A DNA stretch of 64,000 nucleotides from an uncultured Opitutia bacterium (GTDB lineage: Bacteria > Verrucomicrobiota > Verrucomicrobiia > Opitutales > Opitutaceae). Each line of letters begins with the position of its first letter. The first letter of the stretch is position 1. The DNA lies in the NCBI GenBank assembly GCA_903859715.1, contig CAIONS010000009.1, positions 124,001-188,000 on the forward strand, given 5' to 3'. Both the position numbers and the translations under genes were made by a program. Positions 26,726 to 34,727 of the stretch are shown in pieces. A model generated the notes under the pieces. The model searched no databases. It was not told the DNA's origin and saw only the letters and a list, made by a program, of their open reading frames with translations.

Positions 26726-27499
26726 ATGAGCACGTTTCGCGTCCTTCAGTTCAACATGCAGTTCGGGCAGATCTGGGATGACACGTATCCCGATCGTGCG
26801 CCGATCCGGCTCGATGCGACCCTGGAGGAAATTCGCGCGCACAACGCTGACATCATTCTGCTGCAGGAGGTTGAAAAGGCCCTGCCCGGCGGAGTGCAGC
26901 TGAAGCCGCCGCCGAATTACATGCGGCTGCACGCCGAGCTGCCCGGCTACGACAGCTGGTTTTCCTATCCGCGGGCCGACCCGCGCGAATTGCCGTTCGG
27001 CCTGGGCCTGGCGATTTTTTCCCGCGGACCGTTGCGCGCGCACCTTCGGATCGACCTGCCGTCGCCGCCGATCGAGTTCGAATTTTTCGGCAAGAAGACC
27101 ACGCCGACCGACCGTCTCCTGATCGGGGCCTACACCACGATGCTCGGTCGCGAGGTGAGGATCTTCAACACGCACTTACTCGCGTTTTTCATGCTGGGCT
27201 CGAGCAGCACGATGAACCCGTTTCAGAGGAACCTGGTCGCCGAGCAGCTGGCCGACTCGCATGGTCCCACGCTGCTGGCGGGTGACTTCAACGTCAGCCG
27301 GCACCAGACCTTGGTCGCGCAGTTTGCCGAGTCCGGCTATACGTCCGTGCAGCAGACCGAGATCACGTGGCGCCGCCGGCCCTTCGTTCTCGACCATATT
27401 TTCCACAACTCCCAGCTGCGCTGTGTCTCGCACCGCGTGGTGCCCACGCCGGCGTCCGACCACCACGCGATCGTGGCGTATTTCGAATTCACGAAGTAA
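26726..27499 (+). CDS. Endonuclease/exonuclease/phosphatase (EEP) family hydrolase
   Basis: 257 residues from ATG 26726 (MSTFRVLQFNMQFG). EEP-fold markers are present: LQFNMQF, LLQEVEKAL with the metal-binding Glu, a THLLAF strand, AGDFNVSRHQ, and LDHIF plus PASDHHAIVAYF with the catalytic Asp-His pair. The family includes exonuclease III, sphingomyelinases and inositol phosphatases; the substrate here is not evident. No signal peptide. Single gene between the ThyX-like gene and a convergent coiled-coil gene. Confidence 0.85.
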   Translation: MSTFRVLQFNMQFGQIWDDTYPDRAPIRLDATLEEIRAHNADIILLQEVEKALPGGVQLKPPPNYMRLHAELPGYDSWFSYPRADPRELPFGLGLAIFSRGPLRAHLRIDLPSPPIEFEFFGKKTTPTDRLLIGAYTTMLGREVRIFNTHLLAFFMLGSSSTMNPFQRNLVAEQLADSHGPTLLAGDFNVSRHQTLVAQFAESGYTSVQQTEITWRRRPFVLDHIFHNSQLRCVSHRVVPTPASDHHAIVAYFEFTK

Positions 27500-27594
27500 G
27501 AGGCGATCGAAGCTGCCCGCGAATAACGCGAATGCAGACGAATCGGGATCGTGGATTGAATTCGCGATGATCCGCGCGAAGAGTGGTCAGGGCC

Positions 27595-27879
27595 TTACTT
27601 CGCTTTCCGGACGCGCTCTTTCTCCTCGTCGCGTTCTTCCTCCAGCCGGACCCGTTCGCTGACGAGCTGCTGCTGCACCTTTTTGACCTCATCGGCCTTT
27701 TGCTCGGAGTAGGCCTCGTCGAGCTGCTTCTTCAGGAAAATTTCCCGCTCGGCGATCTTGCCCTGGTAGACGCGGTCAATTTCGGCCAGCCGGCCCTTTT
27801 GCTCGGCGGTGAGAGGACGGCCCGCAGTGGGATCGGACTTGGCAAGACGTTCCATCGCGAGTTCATAGGCGCTTTTCAT
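27595..27879 (-). CDS. Small charged coiled-coil protein, unknown
   Basis: 94 residues from ATG 27879 (MKSAYELAMERLAKSDP). It is almost wholly helical and highly charged, with KKQLDEAY, VKKVQQQLVSERVRLEEE and a Lys/Arg-rich end, so a coiled coil is likely. I do not recognise a function. The upstream frame extends into a repeat and was not used. Coding is supported by the regular helical composition and a plausible N-terminus. Confidence 0.65.
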   Translation of the reverse strand: MKSAYELAMERLAKSDPTAGRPLTAEQKGRLAEIDRVYQGKIAEREIFLKKQLDEAYSEQKADEVKKVQQQLVSERVRLEEERDEEKERVRKAK

Positions 27880-27935
27880 GGGATGAAGGTAACGACGCCC
27901 CCGGCGGAATCCACAGAAGAATTTTTCCAGGCATT

Positions 27936-28219
27936 TTCCAGGAGGTAACGGAGAGGAGGTTTGATCAGGATTCCTGCGGGCCTTTTCACACGAAGATCGC
28001 AAAGGCCGCGAAGTTGAGTTGGCCGCAAAAAAGCACAAGGGCGCGGAAGCTGCGAACGAGTCGCCATTGCGCCTATAGGCGCGCGGGAGATTCGAGTCGG
28101 AGTCTAATGGTCCTTGTGCCTCTTTGCGGCCAAACGGCTTGATCCGAATCCTTCGCGGCCTTTGCGATCTTGGTGTAAAATCAGATCTCTCTGTTTCCTC
28201 GGTTACCTCCTGTAAAAAT
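27936..28219. repeat. Triple-nested inverted repeat
   Basis: Three inverted pairs are nested. The outer pair is CAGGAGGTAAC-type (about 27936-27959 and 28198-28219). The middle pair is period-9 arms 27988-28013 and 28151-28176 (25 of 26 match). The innermost is the 118-bp hairpin 28018-28135. This is the whole gap between the coiled-coil gene and comEC; no gene is seen in it. Confidence 0.8.
28018..28135 (+). repeat. 118-bp hairpin element, copy A
   Basis: Terminal inverted repeats of about 23 nt (GTTGGCCGCAAA start, TTTGCGGCCAAAC end). The interior has the palindrome GCGCCTATAGGCGC at 28069-28082 followed by GCGGGAGATT. Two further copies lie at 39222-39338 and 43357-43474. Confidence 0.85.
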
Positions 28220-28236
28220 CAGGGTTTGTTTCCCCA

Positions 28237-29877
28237 CTACCCATAGCTCACGCCGAAGATCAGCGTGAGAGCGACCACGGCGAACGGCGGCCAGAATCCC
28301 CGGCTCCAGCCGCGCCAGTCCTTCGCGTAGCCGATGAACATGACGGTGAGCAGCGCGGCCAGTGCCGTCCCTCCGACCCACGGTGCGCGGAACGTCGCGG
28401 CAAACCACATTCCGGGCAATTGCAAGTTGCCGCGCACGCCGTGATCGACCGCCCACAACACCAATACGGCGGCATGGTTGGCCAGCACCGTGCCAGCGGT
28501 GAAGCCGGCGAGTCCGCTGAGCAGTGACACGAGCCCCAGCAGAATCACCAGCGTCGAGGCGGGGATGACCCAGAGATTGGCCAGCAGAGCGCCGGGCGTG
28601 AAGAGATTGAAAAACTGCACGCCGGTCACGGCGCCGACCAGCGCCGAGACCAAGCCGATCCCCAAGGACGCGATCACGGTCCGCCACAGGGCGTCGCGCC
28701 CGTGATGATGCCAGGCCCACGAGATGGTTGGCAGGTCGCGAAAGAGCACTCCGGCCGCCTGCCACCGGTCCGTCAGCGGCAGTCCGAGCACCAGCAGCGC
28801 AGCGACGATGCCATAGCTCATCTGAAAACTGGCGCTGAACAGATCCAGCGGAGTGACCAGCAGCACGAGCAGCGCCGAGGCTGTAAGCGCGGAGAGCGGA
28901 TTGCGCGGCACCCGCAGCACGAATGAAAGCTGCACGAACGCCACCATCACAAACGCCCGCACGGCCGACGGCGCGGCGCCCGTGATATCCACGTAGAGCC
29001 ACAATGCGACCAGCCCGATGAGCAGCACCACGATCTTGGGGAGCCGCAGCAGCGATAAGAGTGCCGTCAACCCGGCCGCGATCACCGCGATGTGCAGGCC
29101 GCTGATGGAGAAGACATGCATGGTCCCGCTTTGGCGGAAGAGAGTGTTCTGTTCATCGCTCAGCTCATGCTGCTGGCCGAGCAGCATAGCGCGCAACACG
29201 CCGACCAATCCCGGCCGCTTGGCCTCCACGCCCGCGCCCAGCAGGGCGGAAAACCGGGCCAGGGTTCGTGCGCAAAACCGCGAGTAGGCTGGCGCGGGCT
29301 GCACCTCCGCCAGCGTTCGCCCGCGCGTGAGCCGGAAATTGATGCCGGCGCTGGCGAGATAGCCGTCAAACGTGTTCGCCGGCGGATCGCGCGGCAGCGT
29401 CACCAACACGCCGATGGCCTTGATGATCGCTCCCCGGAGCGGCGGCGGCTCTCCCTTGCGCAGCATGAGCGAGAAATACAGCCGCTGGTCGCGCAGCTCC
29501 TGCACGGGCGCATCGGCGTGAACGACTGTAGCCAGCCCCGAAGACTTGCGGGCATCCGCCTGGGCAAACACCCGGTCGATCCGCAGCGTGAGCCGCGCCT
29601 CGCGCGGCGGCAAGGTGTCCCACGCCGTCACTCGCGGCCGGTGCAGCGCATAGCTGGCGGCACCGGCGAGGACCATCGCCACGCCCAAGGCTGCAACCCA
29701 GCACCCGCGCCACCCACGCCAAGCCGCGATAATCCCGAACGCGCTGGCGAGCCCGGCACCGGCGAGCAGCCACGGCACCGGGAAAAAGTCGCCCGCTTTG
29801 CCCGCGGCGAGTCCGGCCATGAACGGCAGAACCAGCCACAACAACGGCGCGCGGTGTCCGAGACTGCGGCTGATCAT
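28237..29877 (-). CDS. comEC: ComEC/Rec2-type membrane protein lacking the metallo-beta-lactamase domain
   Basis: 546-residue polytopic protein. The N-terminal DUF4131 region is followed by the Competence domain with the hallmark FSISGLHIAVIAAGL near residue 260, then many membrane helices. Full-length ComEC, the inner-membrane channel for DNA uptake, is usually 700-800 residues with a C-terminal metallo-beta-lactamase domain; this protein ends right after the last helices (LIFGVSYG). Downstream there is only repeat DNA. Either a natural short form or a 3' truncation by repeat insertion. Start MISRSLGHRAPLL at 29877. Confidence 0.85.
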   Translation of the reverse strand: MISRSLGHRAPLLWLVLPFMAGLAAGKAGDFFPVPWLLAGAGLASAFGIIAAWRGWRGCWVAALGVAMVLAGAASYALHRPRVTAWDTLPPREARLTLRIDRVFAQADARKSSGLATVVHADAPVQELRDQRLYFSLMLRKGEPPPLRGAIIKAIGVLVTLPRDPPANTFDGYLASAGINFRLTRGRTLAEVQPAPAYSRFCARTLARFSALLGAGVEAKRPGLVGVLRAMLLGQQHELSDEQNTLFRQSGTMHVFSISGLHIAVIAAGLTALLSLLRLPKIVVLLIGLVALWLYVDITGAAPSAVRAFVMVAFVQLSFVLRVPRNPLSALTASALLVLLVTPLDLFSASFQMSYGIVAALLVLGLPLTDRWQAAGVLFRDLPTISWAWHHHGRDALWRTVIASLGIGLVSALVGAVTGVQFFNLFTPGALLANLWVIPASTLVILLGLVSLLSGLAGFTAGTVLANHAAVLVLWAVDHGVRGNLQLPGMWFAATFRAPWVGGTALAALLTVMFIGYAKDWRGWSRGFWPPFAVVALTLIFGVSYG

Positions 29878-30255
29878 GCGCTTTTCCTAACGACGAACCG
29901 GCACAGTTGAATGCGAAACTTGAAAATAATAACTCCGATGCAACCCGCTGACACCAAGCTGCCACGCGGGGATTTATTTTCACAGGAGGCAACGGAGGGA
30001 ATGGAGCTACAATGCCAAGGCATTTTAACCACGGATTGCACGGATTCGATCCGGATTAAAATTCAGACTCCGATTTAGAACAGCTTTGGCCTCGTGCCGC
30101 TCCGGCTCGTTGGGGACAACTCGCCCTACCTTTCCAGTCATCGGTCCACGCGGTTCGTGACATGATCGGGATCGTTCCAGCGTTCCTGAGTTCCACATCG
30201 AAATCAGGATCCGCCTTTTCATCCGGGTCCTTTCGTGTTCATTCGGAGCTTCTCT
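29878..30255. other. Gene-free repeat mosaic upstream of rarA
   Basis: No gene seen. It contains single arms of several families: CACAGGAGGCAACGGAG (near 29980), a period-9 CCACGGATT array (about 30028-30055), a REP-like unit at 30104-30130, and TCCTGAGTTCCACAT (30184-30198), which recurs around the GxxExxY gene. Confidence 0.7.
30104..30130 (-). repeat. REP-like unit (GTAG type), single
   Basis: Read on the minus strand: GGTAG, then GGCGAGTTG, loop TCCC, CAACGAGCC. Same plan as the units in the WD40 gene and at 47964-47989 and 59425-59450. Confidence 0.7.
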
Positions 30256-31608
30256 ATGGCCGCTCCCGATCAAACTGATTTCTTTGCCGCGGAGCCCGCC
30301 GCTCCCGACTGGCCCGCGGCGGCCAAGCGCGCCCATCAGCCGCTCGCGGCGCGGATGCGGCCGCGCCTGCTCAGCGAGGTTGTGGGCCAGGATCATCTGC
30401 TGAAAGCCGGCAGCCTCCTGCCGCGGCTGGTGGCGCAGATTCGTTTCGGCTCGCTGCTCTTCTACGGGCCGCCCGGCTGCGGCAAGACCAGCATTGCCGA
30501 GGCTATTGCGCATGAGACGAAGAGCCGCTTCGTCCGCGTCAACGCCGTCATGTCCAACGTCGCCGAGCTGCGCGAAATCCTCGCCGGCGCCCGCCGTCAG
30601 CCCGCGGCCGGCACGATTCTCTTCATCGACGAACTCCACCGCTTCAACAAATCCCAGCAGGACCTGCTGCTGCCCGATGTGGAGGAGGGCACGGTGCGGC
30701 TCATTGGCGCGACCACGCACAATCCCGGATTCTACGTGAATCCGCCGCTGCTCTCGCGCAGCCATCTCTTCCGGCTCGAGCCGCTGCCTGCGACGGCGGT
30801 CGCCGGCGTGCTGCGCGCCGCGCTCGCCGACATTGAGCGTGGACTCGGGGCGCGCCGTGTGACGGCCGACGACAAGATTCTCGCCGACCTCGCCGTGCTC
30901 TGCGACGGCGACCTGCGCCGCGCCCTGAATGCGCTTGAGGTGTTGGTGCTCGGCCTGCCGGAGGGTGCCGTGCTCACGCCGGCCGAGTTGGAGGTCTTCG
31001 CCCGGGAGCGGCGCATCCGCTACGACGCTGACGAGGATGAGCATTACGACACGATTTCCGCCTTCATCAAAAGCTGCCGGGGCAGCGATCCCGACGCCGC
31101 GATGTACTGGCTGGCGAAGATGCTGGCTGGAGGGGAAGACCCGCGGTTCGTCGCCCGGCGCCTCGTCATCCTGGCGAGCGAGGACGTGGGACTGGCCGAT
31201 CCGCAGGCGCTGCCGCTGACGGTGGCAGCCCATCACGCCTGCGATTTCATCGGCCTGCCCGAGGCCGAGCTGACGCTCGCGCACGCGACGCTCTACATTG
31301 CGACTGCGCCCAAGAGCAATTCCGCCACACTGGCACTCGGCGAGGCCCATCGCGTGCTGAAAGAGGATCCAGTGCAGCCCGTGCCACTCCCGCTCCGCGA
31401 CAAGAGCGGTGCCGCGAGCAAGCAGAACCAGCACGGCAAGGGCTACCGCTACTCGCACGAGTACCCGGAGAATATCTCCGGCCAGGATTACCTGGAAAAA
31501 CCGCTCACGCTCTACACGCCGAAGACCGCCGGCTGGGAGGCCAAGATCGCCGAGCGCCTGGCCCGCTGGCGGGAGCTGAAAGTGCAGGTGCGACTGCCAA
31601 AGGTCTGA
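30256..31608 (+). CDS. rarA: Replication-associated recombination protein A (RarA/MgsA)
   Basis: 450-residue AAA+ ATPase acting at stalled replication forks. Start at ATG 30256 (MAAPDQTDFF), with CGGAG about 6 bp upstream; an ATG 21 bp earlier is less likely. Walker A is GPPGCGKTS, Walker B is LFIDELHRFNKSQQ, and the sensor region has ATTHNPGFYVN. The C-terminal MgsA segment GKGYRYSHEYPENISGQDYL is diagnostic of the family. Full length. Single gene between repeat-filled spacers. Confidence 0.95.
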   Translation: MAAPDQTDFFAAEPAAPDWPAAAKRAHQPLAARMRPRLLSEVVGQDHLLKAGSLLPRLVAQIRFGSLLFYGPPGCGKTSIAEAIAHETKSRFVRVNAVMSNVAELREILAGARRQPAAGTILFIDELHRFNKSQQDLLLPDVEEGTVRLIGATTHNPGFYVNPPLLSRSHLFRLEPLPATAVAGVLRAALADIERGLGARRVTADDKILADLAVLCDGDLRRALNALEVLVLGLPEGAVLTPAELEVFARERRIRYDADEDEHYDTISAFIKSCRGSDPDAAMYWLAKMLAGGEDPRFVARRLVILASEDVGLADPQALPLTVAAHHACDFIGLPEAELTLAHATLYIATAPKSNSATLALGEAHRVLKEDPVQPVPLPLRDKSGAASKQNQHGKGYRYSHEYPENISGQDYLEKPLTLYTPKTAGWEAKIAERLARWRELKVQVRLPKV

Positions 31609-31676
31609 AGAAAAGCGCCCTGTTGCTTCGCCGCTTTGAACCGTAAAACGCGAATTCGAACAAGCCACCTGAATTT

Positions 31677-31813
31677 CTAACCACGGATTTCACGGATGGG
31701 CACGGATGCGGAACTTAAACCTTCAAGTCCGAAGACGGTAGGATCAGATCCGGAAGCTTCGACCCTTCGACTAAGGTTTTATCCGGATCGAATCCGTGAA
31801 ATCCGTGGTTAAA
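31677..31813. repeat. Inverted period-9 repeat (CCACGGATT family)
   Basis: Left arm 31677-31708 is CCACGGATT, TCACGGATG, GCACGGATG. The right arm, about 31784-31813, is inverted (ATCCGTGAAATCCGTGG). It fills most of the 299-bp gap before ribBX; no FMN riboswitch was recognised there. Confidence 0.8.
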
Positions 31814-31907
31814 AAACGCCGGACTTGGGTTTGATTCCGGCGCTTCAGTTACGGTCGGGCGGTTGACAGGGATGGAGCTTGGCGAGACGGTCCGCACTCG
31901 TCCCTTC

Positions 31908-33011
31908 ATGTCCTCTTCTCCTTCGAGCGTCTTTGATTCCGTCGCGTCGGTCATCGCTGATTTCGCTGCGGGCAAGCTCGTGATCGTGACGGATGACGAA
32001 GGGCGGGAGAACGAGGGCGATCTCGTGATGGCGGCGGCGAAGGTCACGCCGGAGACCGTCAACATGATGATCCGGCACGCCCGCGGGCTCATTTGCGTGC
32101 CGACGACCGGCGCGCAGCTCCGCCGGCTCGGCATCGGCCAGATGGTGCAGGAAAACCGTGAGTCGCACCAAACCGCCTTCACCGTCTCGGTGGATGCGGC
32201 TGCGGGCATCACAACCGGGATCAGCGCCGCGGACCGGGCACGCACGATCGCCCTGCTGGCCGATCCGGAGTCGAAACCCGCCGACCTGGTACAACCGGGG
32301 CATATTTTTCCGCTGCGGGCCAAAGATGGCGGAGTGCTGGAACGCGCGGGCCACACCGAAGCGGCGGTGGATCTCGCCACGCTCGCGGGATTGCCACCCA
32401 GCGGGGTCATCTGCGAGATCCTCAACGAGGAAGGTGCGGCGGCCCGGTTGCCGGAACTGGTGGAGTTCAAGCAACGGTTTGGGCTGAAAATGGTCTCGAT
32501 CGCCGCCCTCATCGAATACCGGCACCAGCGCGAGCAGCTGGTCGAGCTCGTCTGCACGCGGCCGTTTCCCTCGGAGTTCGGCGACTTCACGCTGCATATT
32601 TACCGCAGCCGGCTCGACGACCGGCATCACCTGGCGTTCACGATGGGCGCGCTGGGACCCGAGCCCACGCTGGTGCGGGTGCACAGTGAGAATCTCCTGA
32701 GCGATGTGTTTCGCGCCAAGGGTATGGACAGCCATCACTCGTTGACGGTCTCGCTCGAAACGGTGGCGCGCGCCGGGCAGGGCGTGGTGCTTTACATGGA
32801 GCAGACGGACGGCGGGCGCGATTCCCTGCGCCGGCTGCTGATCCCGCCCGGGGCTGCTCCGGCGCCGATGAGTTTCCGGGATTACGGCATCGGGGCGCAG
32901 ATTCTGGTGGCGCTTGGACTGCGTCGGATCCGGCTGCTATCGCACACGACGCGCAAGGTCGTGGGTCTGGATGGCTACGGGCTGGAGATCGTGGGACAGG
33001 TGCCGCTTTAG
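31908..33011 (+). CDS. ribB: 3,4-dihydroxy-2-butanone 4-phosphate synthase with degenerate GTP cyclohydrolase II domain (RibBX type)
   Basis: 367 residues from ATG 31908 (MSSSPSSVFDS); upstream in-frame starts (TTG 31863, ATG 31872) remain possible. The N-terminal RibB domain is intact: DDEGRENEGD (29-38) and GHTEAAVD (148-155) supply the metal- and substrate-binding acids, so it should make the four-carbon unit of riboflavin. In the C-terminal domain the GTP cyclohydrolase II zinc cysteines are gone: the canonical HSEC...RCDCG region reads HSENLLSDVFRAKGMDSHH (259-277). Such RibB-X hybrids are known and lack cyclohydrolase activity. Upstream of ribH, consistent with a riboflavin gene group. 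Confidence 0.92.
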   Translation: MSSSPSSVFDSVASVIADFAAGKLVIVTDDEGRENEGDLVMAAAKVTPETVNMMIRHARGLICVPTTGAQLRRLGIGQMVQENRESHQTAFTVSVDAAAGITTGISAADRARTIALLADPESKPADLVQPGHIFPLRAKDGGVLERAGHTEAAVDLATLAGLPPSGVICEILNEEGAAARLPELVEFKQRFGLKMVSIAALIEYRHQREQLVELVCTRPFPSEFGDFTLHIYRSRLDDRHHLAFTMGALGPEPTLVRVHSENLLSDVFRAKGMDSHHSLTVSLETVARAGQGVVLYMEQTDGGRDSLRRLLIPPGAAPAPMSFRDYGIGAQILVALGLRRIRLLSHTTRKVVGLDGYGLEIVGQVPL

Positions 33012-33372
33012 CGGAAGCTCGAAGGTTGAAGTTCGAAATCCGAAGGTGAAGACGGAGCTCGAAACCCGAAGTTCGAAATCCGAAACAAGGGGCGCCTTTA
33101 ACCTGAGTGTCATTCTGAGCGCAGCGAAGAATCCAGAATGATCCCGCAGAAAGCTTCGACGCCATCCAACTGGATCCTTCGCTGTGCCCAGGATGACAAG
33201 CGAGGGAGTTTTGCCTGATGAAATCTAAAATTCCCGGCGTTTTCCCTGGCTGAAATTTCCTTCGGATTTTGAGCTTCGTGCTTCGGATTTCGGCCTTCGT
33301 GCTTTTGTCCCTCCTTCGTTTTAAGTTGCGGACGGTTTTTTTCCCGCTTCCTCTGTCCGACTTCTTTCTCAT
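33012..33372. repeat. Nested heptamer and TGTCATTCTGAGCG repeats; no gene
   Basis: Heptamer arrays (CTCGAAG, GTTGAAG, TTCGAAA, TCCGAAG and a second set) occupy about 33026-33087. Inverted heptamers (TTCGGAT, TTTGAGC, TTCGTGC and others) lie at about 33263-33304. Between them is an inverted pair TGTCATTCTGAGCGCAGCGA (from 33108) and TTCGCTGTGCCCAGGATGACA (ending 33199), a repeat type widespread in bacterial genomes. No gene seen. Confidence 0.75.
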
Positions 33373-33846
33373 ATGAGTCTCGCTGCCTCCCAGTCACCGG
33401 CCCCATCGGGCAATGCCTTCACCCTCGGGGTGGTGGCGGCCTGCTACAATGAGGGTCTGGTCGACGCCCTGCTGGCCCGCGTGGTGGCCGGGTTGAAGGC
33501 GGCGGGGGTGAAAGCGAAGAAGCTCACGGTCCTCCGTGTGCCGGGCTCGAATGAGCTGCCGGTTGCGGCCCAATGGCTGGCGCAGCGGCGCAAGACCGAT
33601 GCGGTCATCGCGCTGGGCGTGCTGATCCGGGGCGACACCATTCACTATGAACTGATCGCCACGGCGACGACCGAGGCGCTGCAGCGGGTGGCGCTGAAGA
33701 CGGGCGTGCCGGTAATCAACGGCGTGATCGTGGCCGAGACCGCGGCGCAGGCGAAGGACCGCTGTGCCGGCAAGATCGACCGTGGCGCGGAGTTCGCGAA
33801 CGCCGCGCTGGCGATGGCGGCGCTGAAACGGAGGATTTTCCCATGA
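33373..33846 (+). CDS. ribH: 6,7-dimethyl-8-ribityllumazine synthase
   Basis: 157 residues. Catalyses the penultimate step of riboflavin synthesis, joining the RibB product to the pyrimidine. Family landmarks: VAACYNEGLVDALL, VPGSNELPVAA, ALGVLIRGDTIHYELIA with the catalytic His, and GVPVINGVI near residue 113. Overlaps nusB by 4 bp (ATGA at 33843), the common ribH-nusB pairing. Confidence 0.96.
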   Translation: MSLAASQSPAPSGNAFTLGVVAACYNEGLVDALLARVVAGLKAAGVKAKKLTVLRVPGSNELPVAAQWLAQRRKTDAVIALGVLIRGDTIHYELIATATTEALQRVALKTGVPVINGVIVAETAAQAKDRCAGKIDRGAEFANAALAMAALKRRIFP

Positions 33847-34286
33847 GCAAAGCCCAGTTTGCCCAGCGACGTGATGGTCGCGTGGCCGCCCTGCAATACC
33901 TGTTCGCGTGGAGCATGAACGCGCCCCAAAACCTCGCGGAGGACCTGAAGGTGTTCTTCGAGAACCTGGAGCAGCCGCGCGAGCACTACGCGTTCGGCGA
34001 GGAGCTGATCCAAGGCGTGATCGGCCACCAAGGGGACATCGATTCGCGTATCAAGGCGCTGGCGCACAACTGGGAGTTCGAGCGGATCGCGAAGATCGAC
34101 CTGACGATCATGCGGCTGGCGATGTTCGAGATGCTGTACCGCAAGGACATCCCGCCAGTGGTCTCGATCAACGAGGCGATCGACCTGTCGAAGCAGTTCT
34201 CCAACGCCGACGCCAAGCGCTTCATCAACGGCATCCTCGACCGCGTGAAGGACCAATTGGGGCGCGACGCGCGCAAAGCGGAGTAG
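33843..34286 (+). CDS. nusB: Transcription antitermination factor NusB
   Basis: 147-residue all-helical RNA-binding factor that acts with NusE at boxA during rRNA transcription. AALQYLFAWSM near the N-terminus, DLTIMRLAMFEMLY and VVSINEAIDLSKQFS are the conserved helices. Coupled to ribH. Its stop is followed within 10 bp by the left arm of the GxxExxY cassette. Confidence 0.95.
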   Translation: MSKAQFAQRRDGRVAALQYLFAWSMNAPQNLAEDLKVFFENLEQPREHYAFGEELIQGVIGHQGDIDSRIKALAHNWEFERIAKIDLTIMRLAMFEMLYRKDIPPVVSINEAIDLSKQFSNADAKRFINGILDRVKDQLGRDARKAE

Positions 34287-34292
34287 GATTTT

Positions 34293-34316
34293 ATGTGGAA
34301 CTCAGGAAATCAGGGA
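34293..34316. repeat. Left inverted repeat of GxxExxY cassette (24 bp)
   Basis: Exact inverted match of 24 bp to 34698-34721; it begins ATGTGGAACTCAGG. It ends one base before the GxxExxY start codon. Confidence 0.9.
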
Positions 34317-34317
34317 G

Positions 34318-34704
34318 ATGAATGAGCTCGGGCATAAGGAGCTGAGTGGACGGGTGATTGAGGCGGCGATTGCCGTGCACTCGGCGCTCGGACCGGGATT
34401 TATCGAGTCGGTCTATGAGACGGCGCTCAGTGTCGAACTTGAGGCGCGAGGAATTGGATATGAAAGACAAAAGGTGGTTCGCGTGCAGCACCGTGAGGTC
34501 GATGTAGGCGAGCACCGGCTCGATTTGCTGGTCGAAAAATGCCTGCTGGTCGAACTGAAGGCGGTGAAGGAATTGGAGGATATTTTCTTCGTCATCGGAA
34601 GATCCCAGATGAAGGCCGCAGGAATTCGGGATGGCTTGATCCTCAATTTTTCCACCATGCCACTAACCATCAAACGGATTGGTCCCGGCCTGCCTCATCC
34701 CTGA
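34318..34704 (+). CDS. GxxExxY protein
   Basis: 128-residue protein of the GxxExxY family; the signature is GFIESVY (Gly27, Glu30, Tyr33). The rest resembles a small PD-(D/E)xK-like fold, with LDLLVEKCLLVELKAVKEL holding the D and E-x-K positions, so a nuclease-like origin is possible though function is unknown. The coding region is framed by a perfect 24-bp inverted repeat: the start is one base after the left arm and the TGA stop lies inside the right arm. It separates nusB from ftsY. This layout suggests insertion as a cassette. Confidence 0.9.
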   Translation: MNELGHKELSGRVIEAAIAVHSALGPGFIESVYETALSVELEARGIGYERQKVVRVQHREVDVGEHRLDLLVEKCLLVELKAVKELEDIFFVIGRSQMKAAGIRDGLILNFSTMPLTIKRIGPGLPHP

Positions 34705-34721
34705 TTTCCTGAGTTCCACAT
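34698..34721. repeat. Right inverted repeat of GxxExxY cassette (24 bp)
   Basis: Exact inverse of 34293-34316, ending in TGAGTTCCACAT. It contains the stop codon of the GxxExxY gene and ends 6 bp before the ftsY start. A partial copy occurs at 30184-30198. Confidence 0.9.
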
Positions 34722-34727
34722 TAAAAG

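Noticed and set aside
31609-31907. Possible FMN riboswitch ahead of ribBX
   Set aside because: No conserved RFN core was recognisable; the spacer is explained by an inverted CCACGGATT repeat.
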